Positions 16,918 to 26,108 of a stretch of 64,000 nucleotides of DNA are shown here, piece by piece (positions within the stretch are counted from its first letter, which is position 1; each line of letters begins with the position of its first letter). The position numbers were made by a program, and so were the translations under genes. Under the pieces are notes generated by a model. The model did no database searches, was not told the DNA's origin, and was given only the letters and a program-made list of their open reading frames with translations. Source of the DNA: Haloplasma contractile (GTDB lineage: Bacteria; Bacillota_I; Bacilli_A; Haloplasmatales; Haloplasmataceae); the NCBI GenBank assembly GCA_016841945.1, contig JAENYC010000007.1:1-64000 (forward strand), given 5' to 3'.

Positions 16918-17643
16918 TTACTCCAATCTTTTTCTTACTTCTATACATTTTTCATAAAAAGCAATTGATTTTTTGGCTGATTTATCTCCAAATAATTTTT
17001 TATTATCAATTATCTCATCCATTTTCCCATCTTTCATCACAATAATTTTTTGGCCTAGATATACCGCTTCTTCAATATCATGTGTCACCACAATAGAACA
17101 TAATGGATATTTTTCATAGATACTCAATAATAAATCTTGAAAATTCTCTTTTGTAAATGCATCTAGTGAGGCAGAAGGTTCATCAAATAATAAAACATCA
17201 GAATCTAATACAAGTGTTCTCGCAATTGCCACACGTTGTTTTTGTCCACCACTAATATTTTTTATATATTGAGCTTTAAGGTGTTTTATTTCAAGATTAT
17301 CAAGTACTTGATCAATCTTATGATCCATTTCTTTTTTAGGAGTATGACGAGCTTTTAATCCCAAACTACAGTTCCCATATACCGTCTTCCATGGAAATAA
17401 TCCTCCATTTTGAAATATCATCCCCGTTTGACGCCTTACATCTAATAATAACTGATTGTTAATTAAAATTTCTCCACTAACAGGTTTTAACAGACCAGCA
17501 AGCAGTAATAATATTGTTGTTTTTCCACAACCAGAACGACCGATTATACTGATTTTTTCATCCTTATCTAATTCCAAATTAATATGGCGTATAACTGGTT
17601 TATTTTCTTCATATGAGAAATTTAAGTTGTTCATTTTTATCAT
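16918..17643 (-). CDS. ABC importer ATPase, SsuB/TauB/ThiZ type
   Basis: 241 residues. Walker A is GRSGCGKTT, the Q-loop is FQNGGLFPWKTV, the signature is NISGGQKQRVAIART, Walker B is VLLFDEPSASLD and the switch His is in VVTHDIEEA, all intact. The FPWKTV motif is typical of the nitrate/sulfonate/taurine group. It lies between the binding-protein gene and the permease gene. A hairpin with a T-run separates it from the binding-protein gene and probably lowers its expression relative to that gene. Confidence 0.92.
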   Translation of the reverse strand: MIKMNNLNFSYEENKPVIRHINLELDKDEKISIIGRSGCGKTTILLLLAGLLKPVSGEILINNQLLLDVRRQTGMIFQNGGLFPWKTVYGNCSLGLKARHTPKKEMDHKIDQVLDNLEIKHLKAQYIKNISGGQKQRVAIARTLVLDSDVLLFDEPSASLDAFTKENFQDLLLSIYEKYPLCSIVVTHDIEEAVYLGQKIIVMKDGKMDEIIDNKKLFGDKSAKKSIAFYEKCIEVRKRLE

Positions 17644-17662
17644 GATTTCACCTCTATGTTTT

Positions 17663-17688
17663 TAAAAAATGCCATCTTTAGATGGCAT
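17663..17688 (-). terminator. Intra-operon attenuating terminator
   Basis: ATGCCATC pairs with GATGGCAT around a 4-nt loop containing the binding-protein stop codon, followed on the minus strand by six T. It lies between the binding-protein gene and the ATPase gene, where partial termination gives more binding protein than transporter. Confidence 0.75.
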
Positions 17689-18649
17689 CTAACTGATAAG
17701 GAAATAATATATCTGTTAATTGATAATCATTTGTGATTAGCTTTTTGTCCTTACACCAATTGAGTACATCTAAAAATGTCTCTTCACTTGGATTCTCTAA
17801 TGGATGAAAAATCTGTTCGTCAATTAAATCTATACTATCTTCAGGTATAATAACATGTTCAGAATTTGTAATAATATGTTTATAATCTTCATAATGACCT
17901 GTCATCATTTCACTAATGGCTTCATTTATCGCTAAGTTCATGTTTTTAATCATTTTATAATTTCTTTCAGCGAATGTTTTTTCTACTACGAAACAGGTCA
18001 CAAATACATCTGAATCTATATTATTCCATAATTCTAAACCACCCTCATTTACCATCAAAGATGGAAAGGGTTCAGGCATAATAGCCATATCAATCTCATC
18101 TTGTTTTAACAAAATATAACGGTCAGGAACAGAAGGAATCCCTACTTTTGTATAGATTTTATCTTGATTACTATTATTATAAACATTTTCTTCCACATAA
18201 GTCATGTTGTTTTCTTTCATCACTTGGTCAACCAAATAATCAACCACTGTATTTTCAGACACACCAATCTTTACTTTATTTATTTCGCTCAGATTTGAAT
18301 AGGGATAATTCGCTCTTGTGACTAAACGAAATTCTTCTTCTGTTTGTGATGTCACAACGATTTCTTTTCCAGAATTCAAATACAATAAAGCTGCAACTAA
18401 ATCGGTACTTACCGCATTTATTTTATTTCCTTGAAACGCTGTATCCCTATCTTTTGCGCTACTATATAATTCTAATTTAACATTCACACCATATTTTTCA
18501 AATATTTTATTTTCCTCCGCATAATAATAGGGGACAGATAATAAACTCTTCATTAAACCAATGTGAAGCGTCTCTTCTTTTTCTTTTTTACAACCTGTAA
18601 AAACAAATAATAATCCAAATAGTACTACTAATGTGAAAACCTTTTTCAT
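17678..18649 (-). CDS. Substrate-binding lipoprotein, NMT1/THI5-like
   Basis: 323 residues. A lipoprotein signal ends FVFTGC, with the modified Cys at residue 20 followed by a Lys/Glu-rich spacer. The mature protein has the periplasmic-binding fold of the NMT1/THI5-like or SsuA group: HIGLMKSLLSVPYYYAEE, FEKYGVNVKLELY, and a middle hinge with VKIGVSENTVVDYLVDQV. First gene of the importer operon. The gene faces ubiD-ubiA-ubiX across a 113-nt divergent region. No TPP riboswitch precedes it, which speaks against pyrimidine uptake for thiamin. A link to quinone precursor uptake is an inference from position only. Confidence 0.8.
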   Translation of the reverse strand: MKKVFTLVVLFGLLFVFTGCKKEKEETLHIGLMKSLLSVPYYYAEENKIFEKYGVNVKLELYSSAKDRDTAFQGNKINAVSTDLVAALLYLNSGKEIVVTSQTEEEFRLVTRANYPYSNLSEINKVKIGVSENTVVDYLVDQVMKENNMTYVEENVYNNSNQDKIYTKVGIPSVPDRYILLKQDEIDMAIMPEPFPSLMVNEGGLELWNNIDSDVFVTCFVVEKTFAERNYKMIKNMNLAINEAISEMMTGHYEDYKHIITNSEHVIIPEDSIDLIDEQIFHPLENPSEETFLDVLNWCKDKKLITNDYQLTDILFPYQLDAI

Positions 18650-18762
18650 TTTTTACCGCTCCTTTTTAATACATACTGAATTATATCATAAATGAAGAAA
18701 AATGTTTATAGATATTATACGTTTTATGTTATAATCAAATAGAAAAACGGAGGTAGAATAAG

Positions 18763-20628
18763 ATGGCTTATAAAAATTTACATACATTTATTAAAAAACT
18801 AAAAGAATTAGATGAACTTATTGAAGTTCATGAAGAAGTAGACCGTGATTTAGAAATTACAGAGATTGCCAATCGGATTATGAAATCAAAAACAGAAAAT
18901 AAAGCATTACTTTTTCAAAATATTAAAGATTCACCCTATCCACTTCTCATTAATTCCTATGGTTCTTTAAAAAGAATGGCGTTATCACTAGAAGTAGATT
19001 CCCTTGAATCAATCGCAAATGATATAAAAGATTTTATGGATATATCTAATTATAAAAGCTTACCGAAACAAATAAAAGCTTTACCAAAATTATTGAGATT
19101 ATACTTCTCTTTTCCACATAAAGTAAGAAAAGCACCCTGTCAAGAAGTAATAGAAGAACCCGATTTAGATACCATTCCCATCATTAAGTGTTGGCCAGAA
19201 GATGGTGGACGTTTTTTCACACTCCCACTTGTTATCACAAAAGATCCTGAAACAAATCAACAAAACATGGGGATGTACCGGATGCAAGTCTATGATAAAA
19301 AAACAACAGGTATGCATTGGCATTGGCATAAGGATGGTAGAGAGATTTACGATAAATATCGTAAATTAGGCATCACGAAAATGCCGGTTAGTGTAGTCGT
19401 TGGTTCTGACCCAGCAACAGTCTATGCCTCAACTGCTCCACTTCCAAAAATGGTAGATGAAATGATGTTTGCATCCTTTCTAAGAAGAAAATCCTTACCC
19501 ATTGTAAAATGTGTGACCAATGATTTATATGTACCAGCAAACAGTGAATTTGTGTTTGAGGGTTATGTTGATATTAATGAAGATTACCGTTTAGAAGGAC
19601 CTTTTGGAGACCATACCGGATATTACTCTTTACCTGATATGTATCCTGTTTTTCATATTGAAAAGGTTACAAGAAAGAAAAACCCTATTTATCATGCCAC
19701 AATTGTCGGTATTCCACCGATGGAAGATTGTTATATGGCACTGGCAACAGAAGAGATTTTTTTACCTCTTATGCAAATGCCAGTACCAGAAATCGTTGAC
19801 CTACACATGCCATTTGAAGGCGTTTTCCACAACTGCGCGGTTACATCTATTAAAAAACAATTTCCAAAACATGCCCATAAAGTCATGAACTCATTTTGGG
19901 GGACTGGGCAAATGATGTATCAAAAAATGGTATGTACCGTAGACGAAGAAAAAAACATCAAAGACTATCATGATATATTTTGGACAGTCATTGATACTGT
20001 AAACCCAGCTGAAGATATCCTCATCACAGAAGGACCTTTAGATGCTTTAGACCATTCATCTAAAAAACCTTTCTTTGGTTCTAGATTAGGAATTGATGCC
20101 ACAACTAAATTTAAAGAAGAAACAAACTATGATTTACATAAGGAAAGAGAGTTATTATATTATAAAAATATCAATAAAGAAAAATTAGTTAAAACCATAA
20201 AAGAACAATTTAATGCCATATTAGATATCCGTTTACCACAAAATGATAAATTCTATAAAGTACTTCTTGTAAAAATAGATAAAAAAACAGACCAAGATGT
20301 TAAACTATTAAATAATTTATTACGTCAAAATAAACATTTTAAGCATTTTAAATGGATTGGGTTATTTGATCAATATACCGATATTTATAATAGTAGTCAA
20401 ACCTTCTGGCGATTATTTAACAACATAGATGCCAAAAGAGATTTACATTTTCATCAAATACAAATTGAAAAAAATGAGTTCACCGTTCTTACCATAGATG
20501 CAACAAGAAAACTACCGAGTGAAAATGGTAACCGAGAGTGGCCTAATGATATTGTAATGACAGAAGAAATAAAAAATAAAGTCAGTAAGAAGTGGTTAAA
20601 ATATGGTTTTAATAACGAAAATATTTAA
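18763..20628 (+). CDS. UbiD family decarboxylase, MqnL-like (menaquinone)
   Basis: 621 residues, of the longer UbiD type (E. coli UbiD is near 497) annotated as menaquinone biosynthesis decarboxylase. UbiD enzymes use prenylated FMN, made by UbiX, to decarboxylate aromatic acids. Seen: the metal/prFMN region GMYRMQVYDKKTTGMHWHWHKDG, GSDPATVYASTAPLP, and the catalytic acidic block EDYRLEGPFGDHTGYY. With ubiA and ubiX behind it, the likely substrate is a prenylated dihydroxynaphthoate, as for MqnL. The start ATG follows CGGAGGTAG. The ubiA frame overlaps its end by 26 nt. Confidence 0.88.
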   Translation: MAYKNLHTFIKKLKELDELIEVHEEVDRDLEITEIANRIMKSKTENKALLFQNIKDSPYPLLINSYGSLKRMALSLEVDSLESIANDIKDFMDISNYKSLPKQIKALPKLLRLYFSFPHKVRKAPCQEVIEEPDLDTIPIIKCWPEDGGRFFTLPLVITKDPETNQQNMGMYRMQVYDKKTTGMHWHWHKDGREIYDKYRKLGITKMPVSVVVGSDPATVYASTAPLPKMVDEMMFASFLRRKSLPIVKCVTNDLYVPANSEFVFEGYVDINEDYRLEGPFGDHTGYYSLPDMYPVFHIEKVTRKKNPIYHATIVGIPPMEDCYMALATEEIFLPLMQMPVPEIVDLHMPFEGVFHNCAVTSIKKQFPKHAHKVMNSFWGTGQMMYQKMVCTVDEEKNIKDYHDIFWTVIDTVNPAEDILITEGPLDALDHSSKKPFFGSRLGIDATTKFKEETNYDLHKERELLYYKNINKEKLVKTIKEQFNAILDIRLPQNDKFYKVLLVKIDKKTDQDVKLLNNLLRQNKHFKHFKWIGLFDQYTDIYNSSQTFWRLFNNIDAKRDLHFHQIQIEKNEFTVLTIDATRKLPSENGNREWPNDIVMTEEIKNKVSKKWLKYGFNNENI

Positions 20629-21523
20629 ACGAATATATTTATATGGGGAGATGGTGATGTTTAGCCATACCCTGTTTTCACTTCCATTTGCGTTAATCAC
20701 GATGTTTATCGCAGCAAATGGCCTACCAAATCAAACAATCTTACTATTTGGATTAATTGCTTTAATAGGTGCGAGGACTGGTGCTAATGCATTTAATCGT
20801 TATGCAGATAGATTAATAGACGCTAAAAATCCTCGTACAAAGACGAGGCATCTTCCGACTGGTAAATTAAAAAGTATTGAGCCACTATTAATAACCCTCA
20901 TATCATATAGTGTTTATATATATGCTGCATACCATATTAATGAACTTTGTTTTTTTCTTTCACCTATCCCTATTATCATTTTTACCCTTTATCCCTATAC
21001 GAAACGGTTTACATCGCTCTGTCATCTCATTCTTGGCATAGCTTGTGCCTTTGCTGTACTAGGGGCATGGATGGCAGTTAGAAATGAATTATTATTCATA
21101 ACGATAGAAAACAATCAACTCAAGTTTATTCAAATCAATTATATCCCCGTCATACTTTTTATTGCTGTTGCTTTATGGAATGCTGGTTTTGACACAATCT
21201 ACGGTACACAAGATATTGAATTCGATAGGAAACATAACATTCATTCAATCCCTGCAAAATTTGGATTTAAGAATGGACTAACAATCGCAAAATTATTTCA
21301 TTTTACGATGATACTACTCTTAATGACACTTTATTTTATTGTACCTGAATTTTCATTCGTCTATCTTATTGGGATAGCGATTAGTTCACTATTATTTTTA
21401 TTAGAACATAAAATTGTAAAACCTCATAACCCCATTCTGATGAAACTTGCTTCTTATAAACTGAATCAACTTATCAGCTTATCCATTTTTACCTTTGCTT
21501 TCCTTGATCTATTTGTATTTTAG
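20603..21523 (+). CDS. UbiA family prenyltransferase, MqnP-like
   Basis: 306 residues with eight to nine membrane segments. The first Asp-rich motif is NRYADRLID (NxxxDxxxD) followed by KNPRTKTRHLPTGKL, and the second is YGTQDIEFDRKHNIHSIPAKFG; these bind Mg2+ and the prenyl diphosphate. It attaches a polyprenyl chain to an aromatic ring at the membrane. The N-terminus including FSHTLFSLPFALI fits the putative 4-hydroxybenzoate/1,4-dihydroxy-6-naphthoate group. ATG 20603 is kept since the extra N-terminal residues match the family. Middle gene of ubiD-ubiA-ubiX. Confidence 0.88.
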   Translation: MVLITKIFKRIYLYGEMVMFSHTLFSLPFALITMFIAANGLPNQTILLFGLIALIGARTGANAFNRYADRLIDAKNPRTKTRHLPTGKLKSIEPLLITLISYSVYIYAAYHINELCFFLSPIPIIIFTLYPYTKRFTSLCHLILGIACAFAVLGAWMAVRNELLFITIENNQLKFIQINYIPVILFIAVALWNAGFDTIYGTQDIEFDRKHNIHSIPAKFGFKNGLTIAKLFHFTMILLLMTLYFIVPEFSFVYLIGIAISSLLFLLEHKIVKPHNPILMKLASYKLNQLISLSIFTFAFLDLFVF

Positions 21524-21537
21524 AAAGGACCATTCAT

Positions 21538-22110
21538 ATGAAAAAGTTTATTGTTGGATTAACCGGTGCATCGGGTACCATCTATTTTAAAAGATTAATA
21601 GAGACATTAAAGTTTATAAAATGTGAATTATATGTAGTTGCGACTCAAACAGGTGAAGAAGTCTTTGAGTTTGAGTTAAAACAAAATTTTAAAACCTATC
21701 TACAATCCCTAAACTACAAATACTTACATCTTTGTAAAATAGACGATATGTTTCATAAAATCGCAAGTGGTTCTTTTCAAGTAGATGGTATGATTATATT
21801 ACCATGTAGTATGGGGACCATAGGAAAAATAGCACATGGAACAAGTGATCATTTATTAATAAGAGCTTGCGATGTTCAACTAAAGGAACAAAAAAAGACG
21901 CTCATAGCTTTTCGAGAAGCGCCCTTATCACTGATTCATCTCAATAATTTAACCTTATTAAAACAAGCAGGAGCAATTATTTATCCCCTTGTTCCCGCTT
22001 TTTATCATCACCCAAAATCACTTGATGAAATCATCAGTCAAATAATCGGTCGTATCCTAAGTTATTTTGATATAGAAATTGATGAACATATAAAATGGCA
22101 AGGTATTTAA
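21538..22110 (+). CDS. Flavin prenyltransferase UbiX (MqnM-like)
   Basis: 190 residues. It makes prenylated FMN from FMN and dimethylallyl phosphate, the cofactor of the UbiD enzyme encoded two genes upstream. Seen: the GLTGASGTIY flavin-binding loop at residues 8-17, ILPCSMGTIGKIAHGTSDHLLIRACDV and the REAPLSLIHLNNL segment, all canonical. The start follows GAAAGGACC by a few bases. Last gene of the operon, followed by a strong terminator. Confidence 0.93.
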   Translation: MKKFIVGLTGASGTIYFKRLIETLKFIKCELYVVATQTGEEVFEFELKQNFKTYLQSLNYKYLHLCKIDDMFHKIASGSFQVDGMIILPCSMGTIGKIAHGTSDHLLIRACDVQLKEQKKTLIAFREAPLSLIHLNNLTLLKQAGAIIYPLVPAFYHHPKSLDEIISQIIGRILSYFDIEIDEHIKWQGI

Positions 22111-22138
22111 AAAGAGCATTAATATGCTCTTTTTATAA
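22109..22138. terminator. Bidirectional terminator behind ubiX
   Basis: AAAAAGAGCAT pairs with ATGCTCTTTTT around a 4-nt loop. It separates the convergent ubiX and the membrane-protein gene at 22148. Confidence 0.85.
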
Positions 22139-22147
22139 TTATACTCA

Positions 22148-22741
22148 TCATATATTATCATTATTTAGTGATAAATTAATAATTTCTAAGATAAAGAAAA
22201 TCTTCATGATAATAATAGAAAATAAAGATAAAATTGATATAAACTTTATAAAAGGACTAAAATTATTCAATATACCAATCCAGGTGATAGTTGTCAAACA
22301 AAACATAATAATTGTTGAAATAATAATTGGATTTTTATAAGATAAATCAACAAAGCAATCAAGAATTAGCATTATAAATGTTGTGACAACTATAAAATAA
22401 AAAATAAAGCTTGCAATCGTTAGAACAGTACTAAATCCTTTACTACCATCTAATAACTTTATTAAAGACGATGAACTCATAAGCATTAAAGTTATAATAT
22501 ACGAGATGATAAAAGTATTAAACACCTGATCATTTAATACATTATCCTTAAAAAAGTATATCATCGCTACTAATAATAAGACATAAAAAAGATAACTATA
22601 TATTGATGTACTCGAATATATAATAATACTTGATGAAAAAATATCCGATAAAGCAGTGTTAATATTACCTAGGCCAAATGGTAATGGATTAACATATATC
22701 ACAGATAAAATCAATAAGCCCATTATAACATACCTTTTCAT
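22148..22741 (-). CDS. Membrane protein of unknown function
   Basis: 197 residues with about six hydrophobic segments and few charges. The start ATG follows GGGAGG. No motif or family recognised. It stands alone between the ubiX terminator and the aminotransferase gene, in the direction of most genes here. The start region MKRYVIMGLLILSVIYV may be a signal anchor. Confidence 0.6.
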   Translation of the reverse strand: MKRYVIMGLLILSVIYVNPLPFGLGNINTALSDIFSSSIIIYSSTSIYSYLFYVLLLVAMIYFFKDNVLNDQVFNTFIISYIITLMLMSSSSLIKLLDGSKGFSTVLTIASFIFYFIVVTTFIMLILDCFVDLSYKNPIIISTIIMFCLTTITWIGILNNFSPFIKFISILSLFSIIIMKIFFILEIINLSLNNDNI

Positions 22742-22809
22742 AAATCCTCCCTAATCAACTATTTTATATTATTTTACAATAAGTCCAGTCATAATACAAT
22801 ATATATTGA

Positions 22810-24081
22810 TTAGATTTCATCTAAAACAATATCTAATTTACCAATCATATCTTCTATATTCTCTTCAGTAATGACAAGTGGGGGTTGAAATGCAAGTACA
22901 TTTCGACCAAATCCATTTTTACCAATCAATATCCCTTTATCCTTCATCTTCTCTAATATAATATCTGTCTTCTCAGTTGCAGGTGAACCATCTTCTTCTC
23001 TTAGTTCGACACCAAGCATAAGACCTTGTCCACGCACTTCTTTAATGCGTGGGTGTTTTTCTTTTAAAGCTTCTAGTTTGTTTTTTAATAATACACCTAG
23101 TTTTTCTGCACGTTGTTTTAACTGATGTCTTTCTATATAATCTAATACAGCTAAAGCTGTTTTTGTTGATACCGCATTTCCTCCAAGGGTAGATGCGGAT
23201 GGTTTGGTAAATACAAAAGCAATATCATCTGTTGTACAAAAGGCACTAATTGGAATACCATTACCTAATGCTTTAGCTACCACTATGATATCAGGTACAA
23301 CATCAAAATGTTCAATCGCAAACATTTTACCCGTTCTTGCAAACCCTGTTTGTACCTCATCAATAATCATTAAGACATTATATTTTTCGCATAATTTTTT
23401 TACCTTTTTAAAATACCATTTAGGTGGCATGATAATCCCACCATTCCCTTGAATAGCCTCAGCGATAAAACCTGCAATTTTATCTCCACATTTTTTTAAT
23501 AAATCCTCTATTTCTTGTACGGATTGTTTAGCGGCTTCTTCGCAATTTAAATTTATATCCCAAGGTCTTTTTACCATATGAAATTTTTCTTTATCTAAAA
23601 ATGGATCTGTTCTCCACATAGAAATTCCAGTTACATTAGTGGTTAAATATGTTCTACCATGTAGTCCACCTTCAAGATAGATAAATTCTTCTTTGTTTGT
23701 ATAGAGTCTAGAAAGTAACATCGCCCCTTCACTTGCTTCACTACCTGAATTACAAAAGAAGCTTCTTTTAATATTACCAGGCATGATGGTTGCTAATTTT
23801 TCAGCTAAATCAAACATCGGTTGTGTTAAATAAATCGTTGTTGTATGCTGTAAAGTTTGAAGTTGTTCAATGGTTCGTTTTGTAATTTCAGGATTACAAT
23901 GTCCACAATTAGCAACAGATACCCCCGCAAAAAAATCTAAATATCGTTTATTATCCTTATCATAATAATATTGCATGTCTCCTCTTACAATTTGAGGAGG
24001 ATTTTTATAAAAATGATATGAGCAAGGCATATAATATTCTTTTTTCTTTTCAACTATTTTTTCAGGGCCAATATAATTCAT
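22810..24081 (-). CDS. Class III aminotransferase (PLP-dependent)
   Basis: 423 residues. The fold-type I class III signature is clear: FFCNSGSEASEGA (cofactor phosphate binding), LHGRTYLT, the Asp in MIIDEVQTGFARTG, and the Schiff-base Lys in VVAKALGNGIPIS. It resembles the 4-aminobutyrate/alanine-glyoxylate 2 group; the amino donor and acceptor cannot be fixed. The gene begins one base after the stop of the U32 gene upstream, whose last codons (GAGGTG) supply its binding site, so translation is coupled. Confidence 0.88.
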   Translation of the reverse strand: MNYIGPEKIVEKKKEYYMPCSYHFYKNPPQIVRGDMQYYYDKDNKRYLDFFAGVSVANCGHCNPEITKRTIEQLQTLQHTTTIYLTQPMFDLAEKLATIMPGNIKRSFFCNSGSEASEGAMLLSRLYTNKEEFIYLEGGLHGRTYLTTNVTGISMWRTDPFLDKEKFHMVKRPWDINLNCEEAAKQSVQEIEDLLKKCGDKIAGFIAEAIQGNGGIIMPPKWYFKKVKKLCEKYNVLMIIDEVQTGFARTGKMFAIEHFDVVPDIIVVAKALGNGIPISAFCTTDDIAFVFTKPSASTLGGNAVSTKTALAVLDYIERHQLKQRAEKLGVLLKNKLEALKEKHPRIKEVRGQGLMLGVELREEDGSPATEKTDIILEKMKDKGILIGKNGFGRNVLAFQPPLVITEENIEDMIGKLDIVLDEI

Positions 24082-24082
24082 T

Positions 24083-26017
24083 CTATTTCACCTCATGATT
24101 GAGTGCACCTAATGTGTACCCTTGATAATTTGGTTTTAATCTTTTAACGGCTTCTTTTAAAGAAATTTCTTTATCCACATATTTTCTATACACCTCTACA
24201 ATTATCTCTAATTGTTTCAATGAATAGGTTTGTGCTTCTATCCTAACACAGTCTAACCCAATTTGAGCCAAATCATCCATCACTTCTATTAAATTAAGCT
24301 CTTTTGTATTATGTAAATGATTCCGACTCCTGTCATCCATATACACAGGGTATTCACCTGTTTCATTTTTTAGTGCTAATATCTGATTATCAATATATTG
24401 ATTATCTTCATACGCTATAACATCAAAAGCTTTGGTATTTTCATATAGGTCATGTTCTAAATGCATAACATCAAGAAGACCATGAACTATGATTTCTGTT
24501 TTCACAGGTGACTGATGAATGGTTTGACATAAATCATCAATTGGCATTTCTATTGATAATGCACTCTGTATTAAATCATATTTTTGATAAAAATATAGCG
24601 CTTTTTCATTATAGATATTTAATGCATAGTCCCCAAACAGTACATAATTAAACTTTTGAAAGAAAGCAAGAGCCCCTAAATTCGATACACTAATACCATC
24701 TAGTTCAAAATGATTTTGACTTAATAAATGGTTGTAGCGTTCAAAATCTAGTTCATCACATATTTTTGGCGTTCCTAAAATAATCTTTGAGTTCCCTTTA
24801 CCACTGCATATTGATTTTATCTCCTCAATACTAAATGGTTTATCTGGTTTAAAAACATTGCCTGATAGAATAACAGCATCAACACCATGATGAATACATA
24901 ATTTAGCTTGTTCTATATTATTTACTTTAACCGATAAACTCAATTGTTTTCTTTTTGATTGGTACTTTTTAATTTTAGTACGAATTTTATTTATTTTATC
25001 GGATGATTTTTCTTTTTCTTCTGTTGGTTTTGAGAACATTTTTCCAGTGCTATAAAAAATACCCGTTCCTTCATATCTTGTATTAATATTTTTCAGCCCT
25101 GGTTTAGAAAATGCATAACACGTAGATAAATCTCTTTTTCTACTTTCAACAATTTTATATAAGTCTTTTTGACGGTCAAAATGAAGGGGATCATTGATGT
25201 ATCTATCAATAGCATCTCCATACCAATTGACTAAATTTACAATAAAATCTTTTTCTCTCATTCTACCTTCTATTTTAAAAGAAGTAACTCCCGCTTCAAT
25301 CATCTCAGGAAGAAATTCATACATACACATATCTTTTGCGGCAAGTGGGAATTTAGGGTCATACACACCCCCATCTTTTTTGGCCTTATACCACCATCTA
25401 CATGGTTTTAAACATCTTCCGCGATTACTACTCATACCAAACAGTAACGAACTAAAATAACATTGTGACCCATGTACACTGCACATATCACCATGGGTAA
25501 AGTATTCATATTCCATATTCGGCACATTCATTTTAAAGTATCTAACAGTATCTAAAGAAAAATCACGTGAAACAACCACTCTTTTAACGCCTATTTTATC
25601 CAATGCTTTAACCGTTTCTAAATTGTGAACATTCATCATGACAGAAGCATGTATATTTAATGATAAATCATATTCCTTAATTAATTCAATAATTGCCATA
25701 TCCTGAACAATGATTGCATCAGGTTTCACAACATCTGATAAAAATCTTAAATATGAAACTGCATCTTCTAAGTCTTTATGACTATTCAAATTATTTATCG
25801 TCACATAGGCTTTTTTATCAAATTGATGCGCTAATTTAACGGCTTCTACTACTTCTTCATCACTTAAATTGTAACCCGGCCTAATCATACGCATATTTAA
25901 AATACGTCCACCAAAATAAATCGCATCACACTTTGTCTTTACTATTTCTTTAAATATTTCAAATGTACCGGCAGGAGCCAATAATTCAATTTTTTTTTGA
26001 TTAAAATATCGTGACAT
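24083..26017 (-). CDS. U32 family protein (peptidase U32 / RNA-hydroxylation type)
   Basis: 644 residues. The N-terminal U32 TIM-barrel region shows IELLAPAGTFEIFKE, DAIYFGG and the cysteine cluster CSVHGSQCYFSS ... SNRGRCLKPCRW, which in studied members (RlhA, TrhP, UbiU) binds an iron-sulfur cluster. Long members like this commonly carry a C-terminal extension. Known roles of the family range from rRNA/tRNA hydroxylation to oxygen-independent quinone hydroxylation, so the role here is open. It is coupled to a class III aminotransferase gene one base downstream. Confidence 0.85.
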   Translation of the reverse strand: MSRYFNQKKIELLAPAGTFEIFKEIVKTKCDAIYFGGRILNMRMIRPGYNLSDEEVVEAVKLAHQFDKKAYVTINNLNSHKDLEDAVSYLRFLSDVVKPDAIIVQDMAIIELIKEYDLSLNIHASVMMNVHNLETVKALDKIGVKRVVVSRDFSLDTVRYFKMNVPNMEYEYFTHGDMCSVHGSQCYFSSLLFGMSSNRGRCLKPCRWWYKAKKDGGVYDPKFPLAAKDMCMYEFLPEMIEAGVTSFKIEGRMREKDFIVNLVNWYGDAIDRYINDPLHFDRQKDLYKIVESRKRDLSTCYAFSKPGLKNINTRYEGTGIFYSTGKMFSKPTEEKEKSSDKINKIRTKIKKYQSKRKQLSLSVKVNNIEQAKLCIHHGVDAVILSGNVFKPDKPFSIEEIKSICSGKGNSKIILGTPKICDELDFERYNHLLSQNHFELDGISVSNLGALAFFQKFNYVLFGDYALNIYNEKALYFYQKYDLIQSALSIEMPIDDLCQTIHQSPVKTEIIVHGLLDVMHLEHDLYENTKAFDVIAYEDNQYIDNQILALKNETGEYPVYMDDRSRNHLHNTKELNLIEVMDDLAQIGLDCVRIEAQTYSLKQLEIIVEVYRKYVDKEISLKEAVKRLKPNYQGYTLGALNHEVK

Positions 26018-26082
26018 TTTACGACCTCCATCACATAACTTCCTATATTATAACATGTATAATTTCTAGGATAAAGAATAAG

Positions 26083-26108
26083 AAAAAAAACTCTATTTCT
26101 AGAGTTTT
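26083..26108 (-). terminator. Terminator behind the histidine kinase
   Basis: AAAACTCTA pairs with TAGAGTTTT around a TTTC loop, followed on the minus strand by T-rich sequence. It abuts the kinase stop codon. Confidence 0.85.

Noticed and set aside
16199-18649. Thiamin-precursor (ThiXYZ) importer
   Set aside because: The family fits, but there is no TPP riboswitch in front of the operon and no thiamin gene nearby, so the substrate is left open.
22095-22340. 81-codon plus-strand frame behind ubiX
   Set aside because: It runs through the ubiX terminator and lies opposite a membrane-protein gene that has a good start.
25559-25574. parS-like TCACGTGAAACA in the U32 gene
   Set aside because: It matches 12 of 16 consensus positions but has AAAA in place of TGTT, inside a coding region far from the origin side. 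It may be a coincidence.
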